DNA of 64,000 nucleotides, from contig JAQFVV010006644.1 of the NCBI GenBank assembly GCA_028023455.1, positions 96,001-160,000 on the forward strand. Direction: 5' to 3'. This DNA is from Epiperipatus broadwayi (taxonomy: Eukaryota; Onychophora; Udeonychophora; Euonychophora; Peripatidae). A model generated the notes under the pieces. It saw only the letters and a list, made by a program, of their open reading frames with translations, did no database searches and was not told the origin of the DNA. Positions 48,887 to 61,175 of this stretch are shown in pieces; within the stretch, counting starts at the first letter, position 1; the number at the start of each line of letters is the position of its first letter. Both the position numbers and the translations under genes were made by a program.

Positions 48887-49006
48887 CTGCACTTGGCATT
48901 AAAACAGGCAAAACTCTCCATACAATATTGCCACTCAGTGCAAGCCTGAGTAATCAATGGATTCCAGAAGGCTTATGCATAAAATCTCCATCTAGTTCCT
49001 ACTCAT

Positions 49007-49061
49007 GCAACATCCCCAAACTAGTTTCTGCCTTGTGGCCTTCATCAGTGAGGGACTTTGG
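49007..49061 (-). ncRNA. Hammerhead-like motif with intact core, locus B left
   Basis: Minus strand: core CTGATGA (49048-49042), AGGCCACAAGGCA (stem II GCC/GGC, loop ACAA), GAAA (49028-49025), C, TA, triplet GTT, then TGGGGATGTTG. CCTCA before the core pairs with TGGGG after the triplet, and CAA/TTG pair farther out. All invariant core bases (CTGA, G8, A9, GAA) are present. Doubts: A-A at 10.1/11.1, stem II of three pairs with a bulge, stem III of two pairs with a two-base loop, and GTT instead of GTC. It is the best candidate here for self-cleavage, perhaps as a dimer through the palindromic ACTAGT. Confidence 0.6.
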
Positions 49062-49444
49062 ATCTGAGAGCACTGCACCTAAATCTTAGGATCTAATGCA
49101 ACCCTCCACAGCCACCTTTTATCTCTACTTAACTACAAAACTATGATTCTTAAATTAAAAACATAATATTTTCAACACAAGCTCATTAGATTAGGTAGTC
49201 ATATAGGTCTGAACTCAGTTCAGTACCTATACATTTTGATATCTTTGATTCTTTAACAACTGTAACCACCACTATCATCTTAGACAGGATTGGTTTTAAG
49301 CCAATAAACATCACATGATCACCATTTTTTATGCTTTACTGTTATTAAAACAGGCAACTTATAGTTTTGTAGTTAAGTAGAGATAAAAGGTGGCTGCTGG
49401 AGGGTTGCATTAGATCCTAAGATATAGGTGCAGTGCTCTCAAAT

Positions 49445-49499
49445 CCAAGGCTTCTCACTGACAAAGGTCAAAGCCAGAAACTAGTCTTGGGAATATTGG
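49445..49499 (+). ncRNA. Hammerhead-like motif, locus B right
   Basis: CCAAGGCTTCTCA, core CTGACAA (49458-49464, G8 changed to A), AGGTCAAAGCCA, GAAA (49477-49480), C, TA, GTC, then TTGGGAATATTGG. The fold is as at 31053-31107 but with a shorter loop II. Likely inactive because of G8. Confidence 0.55.
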
Positions 49500-49669
49500 A
49501 TGAGTAGGCACTAGATGGGGATTTTATGCACAAGCCTTCTGGCATCCATTGATTACTCAGGCTTGCACTGAGTGGCAATACTGTATGGAGAGTTTTGCCT
49601 GCTTTAATAACAGTTATAAATACGCATAAAAATGGTGATCATGTTATGTTTATTTACTGCACTTGTCAT

Positions 49670-50169
49670 AAATAAAATAGGAAATACATGATTCATATCT
49701 TTATGAATTTTATAGGTGATTTAGAAATATTGTAGAATTATTATTATTATACAATATTACATTAATCCTGGAGAAGAATTTATGTAATTTCAAAAATAAT
49801 TGTGTAAAACCCACAAACATATTACAATATTCCATTGTTCTCTAATATTCTGCTTCAATGATATCAAGTAACTTTGTCAAATATGTGTGCAAACGTATAA
49901 AGCAAGCAAATACTTAATCTAGTATTTAAATACATTTATTATAATAGTTGACATTAAATTTTAATTATTTTATGGAAGTTTTAAAATAACTATTTTATTA
50001 TAGCACAAATAAATTATCACACCTTATTATGATTTAGTTTTAAATATAATATAAATATCAAAATTATTAATGGAGGAAAAAAAAGAAAATATAGTCGTGT
50101 ATTTAATTTTATATCCGTGGTCTTGTCTACATGATTATTAATTTGACTAAAATTTAGACATGCTCACAC
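49670..50169. other. AT-rich stretch, nothing recognised
   Basis: No gene or repeat found. Confidence 0.5.
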
Positions 50170-50308
50170 TCACACACAGCTTTTGTTTTATTTTTTATTT
50201 TTATATGTCAAAACATTGACCGGGGAAGCGAACCCAGGCCAACTGCTTGGAAGGCAGCTATGCTAACCGATAGGCCACCAACGCTTGTTGTCACTCATTC
50301 ACACACAG
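50170..50308 (-). mobile_element. tRNA-Gly(TCC)-derived retroposon
   Basis: The minus strand from about 50285 reads GCGTTGGTGGCCTATCGGTT then AGCATAGCTGCCTTCCAAGC and CTGGGTTCGCTTCCCCGG, closely following tRNA-Gly with anticodon TCC. A and B boxes are recognisable, and the acceptor stem can pair with wobbles. The T-stem has a mismatch. It continues into an A-rich tail (ATAAAAATAAAAAATAAAAC). A 10-bp duplication TCACACACAG flanks it (50170-50179 and 50299-50308). It is therefore a reverse-transcribed SINE-like copy, not a resident tRNA gene. Confidence 0.75.
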
Positions 50309-51560
50309 ATTTGTGTATTTTTTAATATAAAAAGAAGTAATTATTTTATTAACAAGGTACTTGGAAATATAAACTTAAATTATTGCTTTTTTGCCACAAG
50401 TTTAGATTTACATTTGTTACCTGATGTTATGTATTTTTATTAATAAATATATCAGTGAACAACTTGTACAGAAAGCATTTGATTTTAACCTTCTTCAGAT
50501 TTATTAAATATAATTAAGTCATCTTCAAACATATACTGAATTTTATTATATACATATTCTTCAATGTGAATAGAGTTGGTAGTACTATTAAATTACTTTC
50601 TGCAGTAATTACTGTTTAAAATAATTTTAAAAACTAAAAAGCTCATTAATTGTAAAAATATTAATGTTATATTGATAATTAAAAAGAAGTGAGTTTTCAT
50701 TAACATGAATGTAGACAATTTTCTACCCCTCAGCATATGCGATATTAATCTTTAAGTCTATTAATAATTATAAATACAAAATATATTTTATATTTATTAA
50801 TAAAAGTATCATTGAAATAAAGAAAAATAAATTTGAGATAAAAAATAAACTTTTAAATATCAATAAAAATGTAATTTTCATCTGGACAAAGAAAATATAA
50901 AAAAATCCTCTGCAATGTGGGACTGAAAACAAAACTGGTCTTAGGTCCTGGTTTTATCTGCAATCTAGAAATCAAAATAAAAACTAAATTATAGATTCAT
51001 TATCATTAAAAATAACTTAACAAGACAAAAACTTAATATAATATATAAGAGTCTAATGTAAGTATCATTATTTCAAGACAAAATCATTGTCAGGTAATAC
51101 CTTTCTGGTGTAGTATCAAAATGGATCTGAAAAAGATAAAATAATTTATGTGTACTTAACCAGTTTTATTTCTCTAAATATAAAATAGTCAATAACTTTA
51201 TAAATATAAATAAAATATTGTGTAATGAATAAACTCTATTTTTTTTTTTTTTTACTTTACATAATTCTACTCGTTTTCTTCCTTAAGATCTTTTTAACTG
51301 GACTAGAAATTATATTATGCTATAAATTGGAAAGTGGAAAAAAACTAATGCTTTGTGTTCTTTAATAAATTTGAAGGTATTTCTTGGAATTTCTGCAATC
51401 AGATTTTCCCAAAAGTCCTTCATTTTAGCATTTGTCATTTAGTATGATTTAGCTTTTTGCAAAATATTCCTATCATATGTGTTTTGGACTGATATCTACA
51501 ATATTTATTATTAATAGTTGTAATCTGTTTTCAATTTTTAATGACAGAAATTTTAATTAA
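50309..51560. other. AT-rich stretch, no gene recognised
   Basis: Contains a T run at 51240-51254. No ORF with motifs. Confidence 0.5.
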
Positions 51561-51892
51561 TAAATAAGTTTTGAACCACTAAACATCACATGATCACCAT
51601 TTTTTTATGCCTGTTTGCAACTGTTATTAAAATAGGCAAAACTTTCCATACAGTAGTGCCACTCAGTGCAAGCAAAAGTAACCAATGGATGCAGAAGCCT
51701 TGTGCATAAAATCCTATCTAGTGCCTACTTTTCCAATATACCCAGATTAAGAACTTGGTGCAGTGCTCTAAGTTCCAAGGCTTCTCAGAAACAACTCTAG
51801 GGATATTGGATGAGTAGGCAATAGATACTCTTGCTTCCACTGAGTGGCACTACTGTATGGAGAGTTTTGCCTGTTTTAATAAATGAGTTTTG
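51561..51892. mobile_element. Hammerhead-bearing retroposon, locus C (deleted)
   Basis: Same family as loci A and B, shortened to about 306 bp between flanks TAAATAAGTTTTG (51561-51573) and TAAATGAGTTTTG (51880-51892), which match at 12 of 13. Both inverted arms are present. In the right arm the core and stem II (CTGAC...GCCA) are missing, so CTTCTCA joins GAAAC directly. The left arm lost the same region. Confidence 0.65.
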
Positions 51893-52229
51893 GTGAATTA
51901 TTAATTCTAACTACCTAGATGTCACATGTTATTATAGATAAAAAAATTAACACAATCCAAAGTGTCTGGAGCCATCAAAATCAAGAAGGCAGACTAAACT
52001 CATGATATGCAGAAATAAAGAATTCTAGTCTACTTGCATTGTTTTGCCTTTAGTTCTAATTAATAAATAAATAAAAAAGTTTATATATAATCTATACATC
52101 TTTTTTTGTTTACTATTTATAAAATAAACTAAGTATTCACTTCTAAATAAATAAGTGGCATTTAGATTTAGAATTTTTAAAAAAATTTCATAACTTTTTA
52201 GAGAAAATTAGTCAAAAAGTAAAGAAAAT
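51893..52229. other. Short AT-rich stretch
   Basis: Nothing recognised. Confidence 0.5.
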
Positions 52230-52890
52230 TAACTTTACTTCTAGACTTTACAAATAATTCCTAATTGTACCTTTTAATTAAAATTTTCATCACACTCAAC
52301 TTTGCTGATTGATTGAGAAGGTCTGGTTGTTGGAAGGGGCCCCAGAGATCTAAATCCTGGTTCTTTTGAGGGGGGGATAGGATGAGGGTACAGTGGGGAC
52401 TGTTGCCAATGTTGATTTTCTTATTCACAAGAAGGAAAAAAATGAAATTCATAGTGGTTTTAGCGTTATTATTACAAATGATTTTATCCAAATTACTGCA
52501 AAGTTAACCACAGTTTGGCCTAATGATTTTAATTGCAAGTGATTCATCCTATTTAAATTCATTATTTCCAATGTTGTTATCTTCAAGTGTTTTCCTATTC
52601 TCAACTTATATGTTGCAAATTGGATTTCTCAATATTGTACTCCTAAAATGCTACTCATATTTAAACTCTAGACTTTAGAAATAATTCCTAATTGTAACAT
52701 TCATTTGTCTTTAATAGTTAATACACACCCTCTCCACAAACCTTTCCCTTTTCAGATGTATCCTTCCCCTTTCACTATGTTGCTCCTGAATTTCATTTTT
52801 ACCATTCTTTGTAAATCTCTTATTTAACTGTATTTGTACCTTTTTTTGATGAATAAACTTTCATCACTTGAAAAAAAAAACTAACTTTAC
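52230..52890 (+). mobile_element. Polyadenylated retrocopy of an unknown transcript
   Basis: A 9-bp duplication TAACTTTAC (52230-52238 and 52882-52890) flanks about 640 bp that end in AATAAA (52852-52857), 13 bases, and A10 (52871-52880). This is the layout of a processed transcript inserted by LINE machinery. No conserved ORF is visible, so the source may be a 3' UTR or a non-coding RNA. A 32-bp segment (TCTAGACTTTACAAATAATT...) at its start recurs near 52670, so the source transcript itself holds a repeat. The source gene is unknown. Confidence 0.6.
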
Positions 52891-55297
52891 AATATTATGT
52901 TGATTTATTTTTATATAATTATAAATTTAAGTTTAAAATTTAGAAAAAGTTTTCATTATTTAATGTTAAGCTCTATTAAGAAATTATGAAAAGTAATACA
53001 TTTATGATAATTATTATTTACTCATTCAAAAATATTTTTATTGCCTGCAGATCAAAATGAAACCTTTTGTTTTTAATTCTAAAGTTAATAGTTTATTTGT
53101 TAGATTAAATGTATTTATTGCATTTATATCTTCAATAATAAATGCAAAAATTGGAGAGTAAAAGTAGAAAACAAGACTTCATTCTTTTCAATAACTGTTA
53201 AAAAAAAATTGGAAAAAAACCCCTGATAAAATGTGTTGACTTTAGGCATTATTTAAAGGACTAAATTAAAAAAATTAATTCACTCACAATTGTTTCTTTT
53301 TCAGATGAGCAAATTACAATGTCAATTTTTTTTTTTTTTTTTGAAACGTTCTCTTGAAACAATAAATTAGATGTACTTATTTCCATCAAGTTAATGTAAA
53401 TACAAGCAAAGTACTCTTTTCAGAAAACTAACTTGCTTTTTGAAAAAATAAGCAAATGGTTATTTTTATTATGTTTGCTAAATGCTGGAATTAATATTTT
53501 AAATTATATGAACAATGTTTATGTTTGCTGCTAGATTTTTTTTGGTTAAAAGTAATTTCTTTTACTTGTTAATGTTTATATATGTAGATCAACTTTATAT
53601 GTAAATAGTCTTATAATAGATACCTTGGTTAATGGAAAGACCATTTCTAGATAGATTTCAACTCATGCAAAATAATGGTCAATCTCTAAGTTTCCATAAA
53701 TGTGTGTGATATGACAGTTGACACGAAGATATTATTACAATGCAGTTCAATGCAACCACAAGTTATGACCAACTTTAACCTCTGCTAGTCATAGAATTAT
53801 TTTTGAGACTGCAAAGAAAACATTTGAATTAACATGACTCTTAGTATTTTCAGCTCGCTGTCAAATATTGTCTAGAACCATTAATAAAAAGTAAAGAATT
53901 ACGCATTTTTTAAAAATTTATGCAATATGTATGAAAATCTTATAAAAAATATTTTTTTTTACATTCATCAATTAAATATAATTTTAAATTCTTTTGATTT
54001 GAAATAGAAAAAAATTCTTGATTAAAATTTTTTTTCTCATTTCTTTTTGAATACACTATGATGATAATGAATTTTCATTATATGTACTTAAAACAATTTT
54101 ACTTTTTTTTTCTATAAAATAGTATTTTTTATTCATTTGTAATAATTAGTAATTTAGATTGAATTTTATCAGAATCAGGAATAAATAAAATTTGTTTGTC
54201 AATATAAATCTTTATTGCTTTGCTATCTCCAGAAAATAGATAATTTGATTAATTTGCATATGCATTTGAATACATTACCATCTAACAATATCACAACAAT
54301 GATTTAAAATCTATTTTGGCTATAATTATGAGGGATAACACCTTGAAAGCAATTAGCCTACATTGATTTATTTTGATTGTTTGCCATTAACAGCTTCTTC
54401 ACCCAGCGTTTTAAAGCGTTTGTATAAACTATTAAAATTATCAATAATATTATTGCCTACTTTTTAAGATAGATTGATTATAGACTTTATTTTATTATTT
54501 ATTACTTAACTTGTATTTTTCCATTTCTCTTTTCTTATTATATAAATTGAATATGTATAACACCCCTGATTCTTTATGTTGTGTTCAGGAGACATTCCTT
54601 TTTCAATGTTCTTATAATGTAATTGTATATATATTTTAATATTATTATATAATGAAAATGTAGGCATTTTTATATTAACTGATTATTGGAGGAGAGGTAA
54701 ATGGAAATCAAAGGCAGCATGTACTAAGCTTATTAGAGTTTATGCTCAACTTTGATTGAATGTAATACATGCAAATGTGTCCTCTGTTACTAGATGATTT
54801 TCTTTCTTAATTATGAAGGTTATGCAATTTATTTATCATCAGAGATAAGGTATCACTATATTATACTTATAACCAAATGATTTGTAAAATGTTCAGAATT
54901 GACTTGCAAAATATTATGCTTTTTTATGGCTGTTTGCTTCTGGAATGAATATCAGAGGAACCTGAATATGAACACACACATCATTCTACCCATTATCTTT
55001 TCATCATCCAAGTTGAGTATTATTAAAATAACATGTTTAATAGATTATCATATAAAAAGAGAATCAGACAATATAATTCCAAAATTCTTTTGTATTCACT
55101 TTTTATTCTTCCAAAGGTGTGTTAAGTTCTTGCCTAAATGAGATAAAATAAATAAGCAATAAAGTATTACATCAATAATTAACTTGATCATTATTGATGA
55201 TAGTTTGATATTGTTTCTATTTTTGTAGCACAAGTTATTCTGAAAAAAGACAGCCACAAAACATTTGTAAGTTAATAATTAATTCAGGTGCATTGTT
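52891..55297. other. AT-rich stretch, no gene recognised
   Basis: T runs near 53324-53342; short ORF 54899-55141 has no motif. Nothing else supported. Confidence 0.5.
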
Positions 55298-56582
<1,285 letters not shown>

Positions 56583-56705
56583 GCAAATGGATGCAGTTGA
56601 TAGTTTATAAAAAATATGCAAAAACACAAGATAACCACAATTTATGAAGAAACAATACAAACAATAATGAATATAGAATAAAATGTGAAATAACTACACA
56701 TAATA

Positions 56706-57370
56706 ATGGCAGTTTCCATTCAAAAATTTTCAGAATTTGCTATTAATAATTCTATATCATGGAATATATACATAGAATATATTGATCATTGTATGAAAAT
56801 AAATAAAGTAGGAGAGAATAATGTTAAAGTTTCAACCACTTTTTTTTTTGCTGGTAGTGATGATTAACAAATAGCAAAACAATTATGTGATCCAAAAATC
56901 ACAAAAGATATACCATATAAAGAATTAATAGGAAACTTTATTACATATTTTCAGCCAATGGTAGCAAAGACAATGAGTCATTTGTATTTCAGGATGAGAA
57001 AACATTTATCTCATGAACATTATCAAGATTACAACCTACCTCTGTGAACATTAGCTAGACAATGTGAATTTACATCAGATTTGGAGGATATACTTTTAGA
57101 TCCTTTGCTATATAAGATGTAAGACTGTGATCTTAACAAATATTTGTTAAGTGATGTGGACTTAATGTATAGAATGGCTATTGCAAAATGTATAGAACAT
57201 TATGCATTGGAAATAGATAAACTGCCTAAAAGATATTTAGAAAATAGAGTAACATTTATTGTTGTGGAGTAAATGGACACACAAAAGAAGTTGTGCAAAT
57301 TTAAACTGAAAAAATTTTGTATTTGTGGTGTTAAAGGCCACTTACTAGAGTTTATAGAAAATGGATAATA
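56706..57370 (+). pseudogene. gag relic of the gypsy-like element
   Basis: From ATG 56706 (MAVSIQKFSEF) the frame shows WNIYIEYIDHCMKINKV, then after a stop and restart ELIGNFITYFQPM, HLYFRMRKHLSHEHYQDY, LARQCEF and LSDVDLMYRMAIAKCIEH. This follows the order of Ty3/gypsy capsid blocks (W..Y....F, L..HF.P, R..F..R.Q...E....Y, L..LA..C.F, L....A..IA...E). A zinc-knuckle remnant, CICGVKGHLLEF (near 57319), has lost its last Cys. At least three stops. Gag would form the particle; this copy cannot be made intact. Confidence 0.65.
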
Positions 57371-57479
57371 ATGTAAGGACAAGCTGCATCTATCACAGGG
57401 AAGCTAGGACTTGCAGAAACATAAAAATAAAGTGGTTAAGTGATTCATATAATGTCTGAATTTCATTGGATGTTACCAT

Positions 57480-58620
57480 TTGCAATAATAAAATCAATAT
57501 GCGAATTGAAAATGATGACAGGCTATTCTATCACTTAAGGAATCAAATAAAATCAATGCAAAAAAATAGAAAAGATTGACATATTAACCACAGATGTGAA
57601 TGGAAACAAAATACACACTTGTGGAAAAGTTTCAGTTCCAGTGAAAAAAAACAATGATTTGAGAGTATTACCATATTTTATGACAAGAGAGATATCAATC
57701 TGTTACTCAATGAAAATTGGTTCAGACCATGCAATAATAAAAAACAATAATTTACAAGAGCATTGTAAATTGGGGGTGGAATCTGTGACAGTAAGTGTGA
57801 AAGGAATGTGGGAAAGAAGAAATTTTTAAAATCCCGACAGTAAAAACCTGGAGCAATAGTCTATCCACAGCTGAGTTACCAAAAAAAACTTACAATCTAT
57901 GAACAGATGCTAAGAAACCATGGCATCATATTCATATAGATTTTACTGGATTTATGGATGGATATTTATTTTTAATAATAGTAAATTCATATTCCTGCTT
58001 GACCAAATATAAGCTTGTCAAAACCACAAGCATTGAATATACTATCAAAGCCATATAGAAAGTGTTTGCTACTCATAGCTATCCCAAGATCCTTGAATTT
58101 AATAATTGAACAGGATTTATTTTTATTGATTTCAAAAATTACTTAGCAGGTAAAGGGATATGTCATGTTCTTACCCCAGTTTACCATCCAGCCTCTAATG
58201 GACTTGTGGATAAGGCAGTTCAAAGTTTAAAATCTGCCTCAAGGAAAATAAAAGTTACAGATATGAAAGATGCATTGATAAAAGTTATGCTGCACTGGCA
58301 TTTTATCCCAAGTTCTTCAAATAGTAAAATGCATGCAAAGTTACTATTTGGATGAAAATGTCATATGCACATATCAAAGCTAATACAATCTAAAAGAGGA
58401 ACAGAAAAAAGTATTTTCAAAGAATAAATTTATAATACACATTTCGTAAAATTTCAGGTTGATGAAGTAGTTTGGGTTAGAGACCTAATAAAAAAGAAAT
58501 GTTTTCCAGATATTGTTGATGAAATACAAGCTAGGGTAATTAGGATAATCAAACTGGAAAATTGACTATGTATATGAAAACCCATAAATCACACAAACAT
58601 TTCTCTGATACATCAATTGT
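57480..58620 (+). pseudogene. Protease and integrase relic, RT deleted
   Basis: Near 57598 NGNKIHTCGKVSVPVK resembles the late strand of retropepsins. Without any RT or RNase H, the integrase core begins near 57917: KKPWHHIHIDFTGFMDGYLF (first catalytic Asp in HIDF), then LIIVNSYS. TPVYHPASNGLVDKAVQSLK (near 58172) is the region with N-G and the catalytic Glu position, which is D/K in this copy. FQVDEVVWVRD (near 58455) is the start of the C-terminal domain. Several stops and frame changes. Integrase would join cDNA to the genome; this copy is inactive. Confidence 0.7.
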
Positions 58621-58922
58621 TTAGAATATTCAAACTGCAGCAGTCAATCCCAAGTCAAAAATTACAATAAATGAAAAGTGCAATAATACTTTCTCAATTG
58701 AACTGATCAATAATTCTTCCATTGTGCAGAATACTGAAACTGCTATCAATGTGGATAAGGGGGTTACCAACCTTAGCAATAATGATTGATCATTAAAATC
58801 TGAAGAATCAATCGAGGTAAATACATACTGAGATGAGAGCAGAAATATATCTATTCCCAAACATTAGAGGAATTGAAGAAATCCTGACAAATTTAGAGAT
58901 TATTTTCTAGAATGAGGAAAGG

Positions 58923-59490
58923 TGTGCACATATTTTTTTATTATTGTACAGACAGTAGTTTGTATTGTTTCTTCTGAAAAGTATATCCTCTAGCAAATGT
59001 TATTGGTAAAGAATTTGAAAACTAATTAACTGAATTAAAATCAGTTGGGATCTGGAGAGAGAATAGTCAGAGATCAGTCAAGTGGAGCACAGAGTTGCCT
59101 AAAATTAATTAATGTGTTTCTCAAAAGTGAGAAATGGCAGTGCTAAAGTGCAAACGGTATACATAAATGGGAAATGATGAAAACTAATAGTGAAAGAAAC
59201 TCATTTATAGACTTTCAATTATAAGCATAAATGAATTTTAATTTTAATGAACTATAGTTATTTGCAAGTGTGAGAAATAAAGTATTTTCAGACACAAGAC
59301 ATATTCTAACATAATTCAAAATTTAAGGTATAATTATTATCATTATCTTATTGCTTATTGTTATTTGTTCTATATATTTTATTTATAGTCTCATCACACA
59401 AAAATAAACTTGCTGAAGCATATTTTCGTCTTTGTGTTGATATGTTTATTTTCACTGATAGTGCTAGTATTATATCCCATTGTGAACACA
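58923..59490 (+). repeat. 3' LTR of the gypsy-like element
   Basis: Partner of 55298-56582 without the tetranucleotide array. At the array position it reads GGAGAGAGAATAGTCAGAGA then TCAGTCAAGTGG, with only a short GTCAGAGATCAGTCA. A purine tract GAATGAGGAAAGG (about 58910-58922) directly precedes it, as a polypurine tract should. Confidence 0.75.
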
Positions 59491-60130
59491 GAAATAGGTA
59501 AATATTCAAACTCTAATTTGTTTATACTATTATTTATCAATAAATTTTATTTTATAATTAAAATAAATAAATACTGAAGTATGCATTAAACTTTATTAAA
59601 GCATCCAGAAGATAAAACAGTTGTACTTAAGATTAAAACATTATCTCAACACATCTCTTTATAGCAAATTACATCAGTGTCACTTGTTAATATGCTTTTC
59701 ATGGTATGGGTCATGTAATGCTATTAATGTATCCAGAAAGTCTTTATATAGTTGGATTTGCTTTAAATAGTTTGAGAAATTATTTTTTAAATTCGTACTC
59801 CATTGTTCTATGGCGATTTTGAATAACCAATAATTCCTTCCTATTATTTACTATAACATAATTTACATATGATAACATTTAATAATTTTTTTTTATTTAA
59901 TCTGTTTTTGAATAAACATTAAGCTTTCTTAAAGTCTTATTTTATTAAAATGTATATTGAATTTTATTCTTTTTTTGTTTTGTTAATGATGAGTTCATTA
60001 AATATTCCTTTTCAACTTTTGATGTCATTTTTAATTTACTTCTCCCCCTCCCTCCCAAAAAACAATCTTAAGAAGGAAAAAAAAATATAGATATATTAAG
60101 ATATATTTATTGACTTAACATTTTTTTTTT
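59491..60130. other. AT-rich stretch, no gene recognised
   Basis: No ORF or repeat that I can support. Confidence 0.5.
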
Positions 60131-60413
60131 CAGGCGAAAATATCTTTTGAATTTTATTTATATATTAAGTTTTATTTTAAAAACTATATACATATAAAAA
60201 CTAAATAAATAAATAGAAAAAAAAAGTGTCATTATTTTAAAAAAGGAAAAAAAAATTTTCAAAGAAAAATTCATATATATATGCAATTTCTTTATATATA
60301 TTTTAAATAATGACACTTTTTTTTTTCAATTTGCTGTATTTAGTTTTTTAATTTAGTTAATTTTTTTTTCTGCTAAAAATATATAAATAAATTTTTAAAG
60401 CTATTTTTACCTG
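60131..60413. repeat. Foldback MITE-like element
   Basis: CAGGCGAAAATAT at the left end is matched by ATATTTTT...TACCTG-type complement at the right. The arms stay complementary inward with gaps, ending in an exact GTGTCATTATTT (about 60226) / AAATAATGACAC (about 60304) pair around a loop of about 60 bp. Total about 283 bp, no ORF. T and A runs flank it. Confidence 0.6.
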
Positions 60414-60606
60414 GAAAAAAAATAAATTCAATCTTATTTTTTTAAATAATCTTATTAATATTATTTTAATTACATTCTTTCCATTCATTATGCTAATTGC
60501 TAAATAAACTGAATTTATTACGTTTATAAGAATTTTTTAAAAAAGTAAAGGAAAAAATCTATTATATTTAAAATAAAAGAGTTAAAAAACTCTACGCATT
60601 AAACAA

Positions 60607-60626
60607 TGACGTCATGCAGACGTCAG
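60607..60626. promoter_or_regulatory. Possible CRE pair
   Basis: A full palindromic TGACGTCA (60607-60614) is followed by a second GACGTC (60619-60624) in a short CpG-containing patch (60590-60680). TGACGTCA is the CREB/ATF consensus. There is no gene nearby in this window, so function is unknown and chance is possible. Confidence 0.3.
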
Positions 60627-61044
60627 CAAATGCTTTACCCAGCTGCGAAGCAATATTCCGCACGGTAAATAGCAAGGTCATTTTAAATTTATTCACAAAG
60701 AGTTTAGCTTAAAATGACTGTTTTAATAATTAATACACATTTTAGATGAGGAAAAATGCTCGAAGAGAAAGATAGATTAGAATTAGAACAAAAAAAGAAA
60801 AGATTGCCGTTATGGGAAAAAAAATTCTAGCAATTAGTAGAAAAATATATGCATATATGGATACATTTATTTATGTCAATGTTCGTACGTGTGTGTCTAG
60901 ACAAAAAGTTACAGATTATCCTCTTCTTAATTCACTCAAAAATTTATTAAGAGAAATTATTTGTAAAAGCAACCAATCTTCCATCTAATAACAATTACCG
61001 GTATCCAATAATTTTTTTTTTTTAGTAACTACACAAAAATATAA
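60627..61044. other. AT-rich stretch, nothing recognised
   Basis: No gene or repeat found apart from the CpG-containing patch at its left end. Confidence 0.5.
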
Positions 61045-61175
61045 TATTCACTTTTTTTATTTTTAATCATGTGTCATAGCATTGACCGGGAAGCGTTCCT
61101 GCTAACCCGGAACAACTGCTTGTAAGGCGGCTGTGCTGACCTTTCTACCACCAACGCTTGACAACTATTCACTTT
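61045..61175 (-). mobile_element. Second tRNA-Gly-derived retroposon
   Basis: The minus strand from about 61157 reads AGCGTTGGTGGTAGAAAGGT, CAGCACAGCCGCCTTACAAG, then GTTCCGGGTTAGCAGGAACG with a disturbed B box. It shares its head with the copy at 50170-50308, and its tail too (CAATGCTATGACACATG... then TTAAAAATAAAAAAAG). A perfect 10-bp duplication TATTCACTTT flanks it (61045-61054 and 61166-61175). It is more diverged than the first copy. Confidence 0.7.

Larger units (their letters stand above)
48887..49669. mobile_element. Hammerhead-bearing retroposon, locus B
   Basis: A minus-strand unit from about 48900, then the beginning of a second minus-strand unit (restart TTAAAACAGG near 49336, about 438 bp later), then a plus-strand unit to about 49656. 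Flanks CTGCACTTGGCAT (48887-48899) and CTGCACTTGTCAT (49657-49669) match at 12 of 13, as a target-site duplication. Sequence closely follows locus A. The short ORF at 48859-49089 crosses the left boundary and is not a gene. Confidence 0.7.

Noticed and set aside
50211-50285. Functional tRNA-Gly(TCC) gene on the minus strand
   Set aside because: T-stem mismatch, wobble-rich acceptor stem, A-rich tail and flanking target duplication show a retroposed copy.
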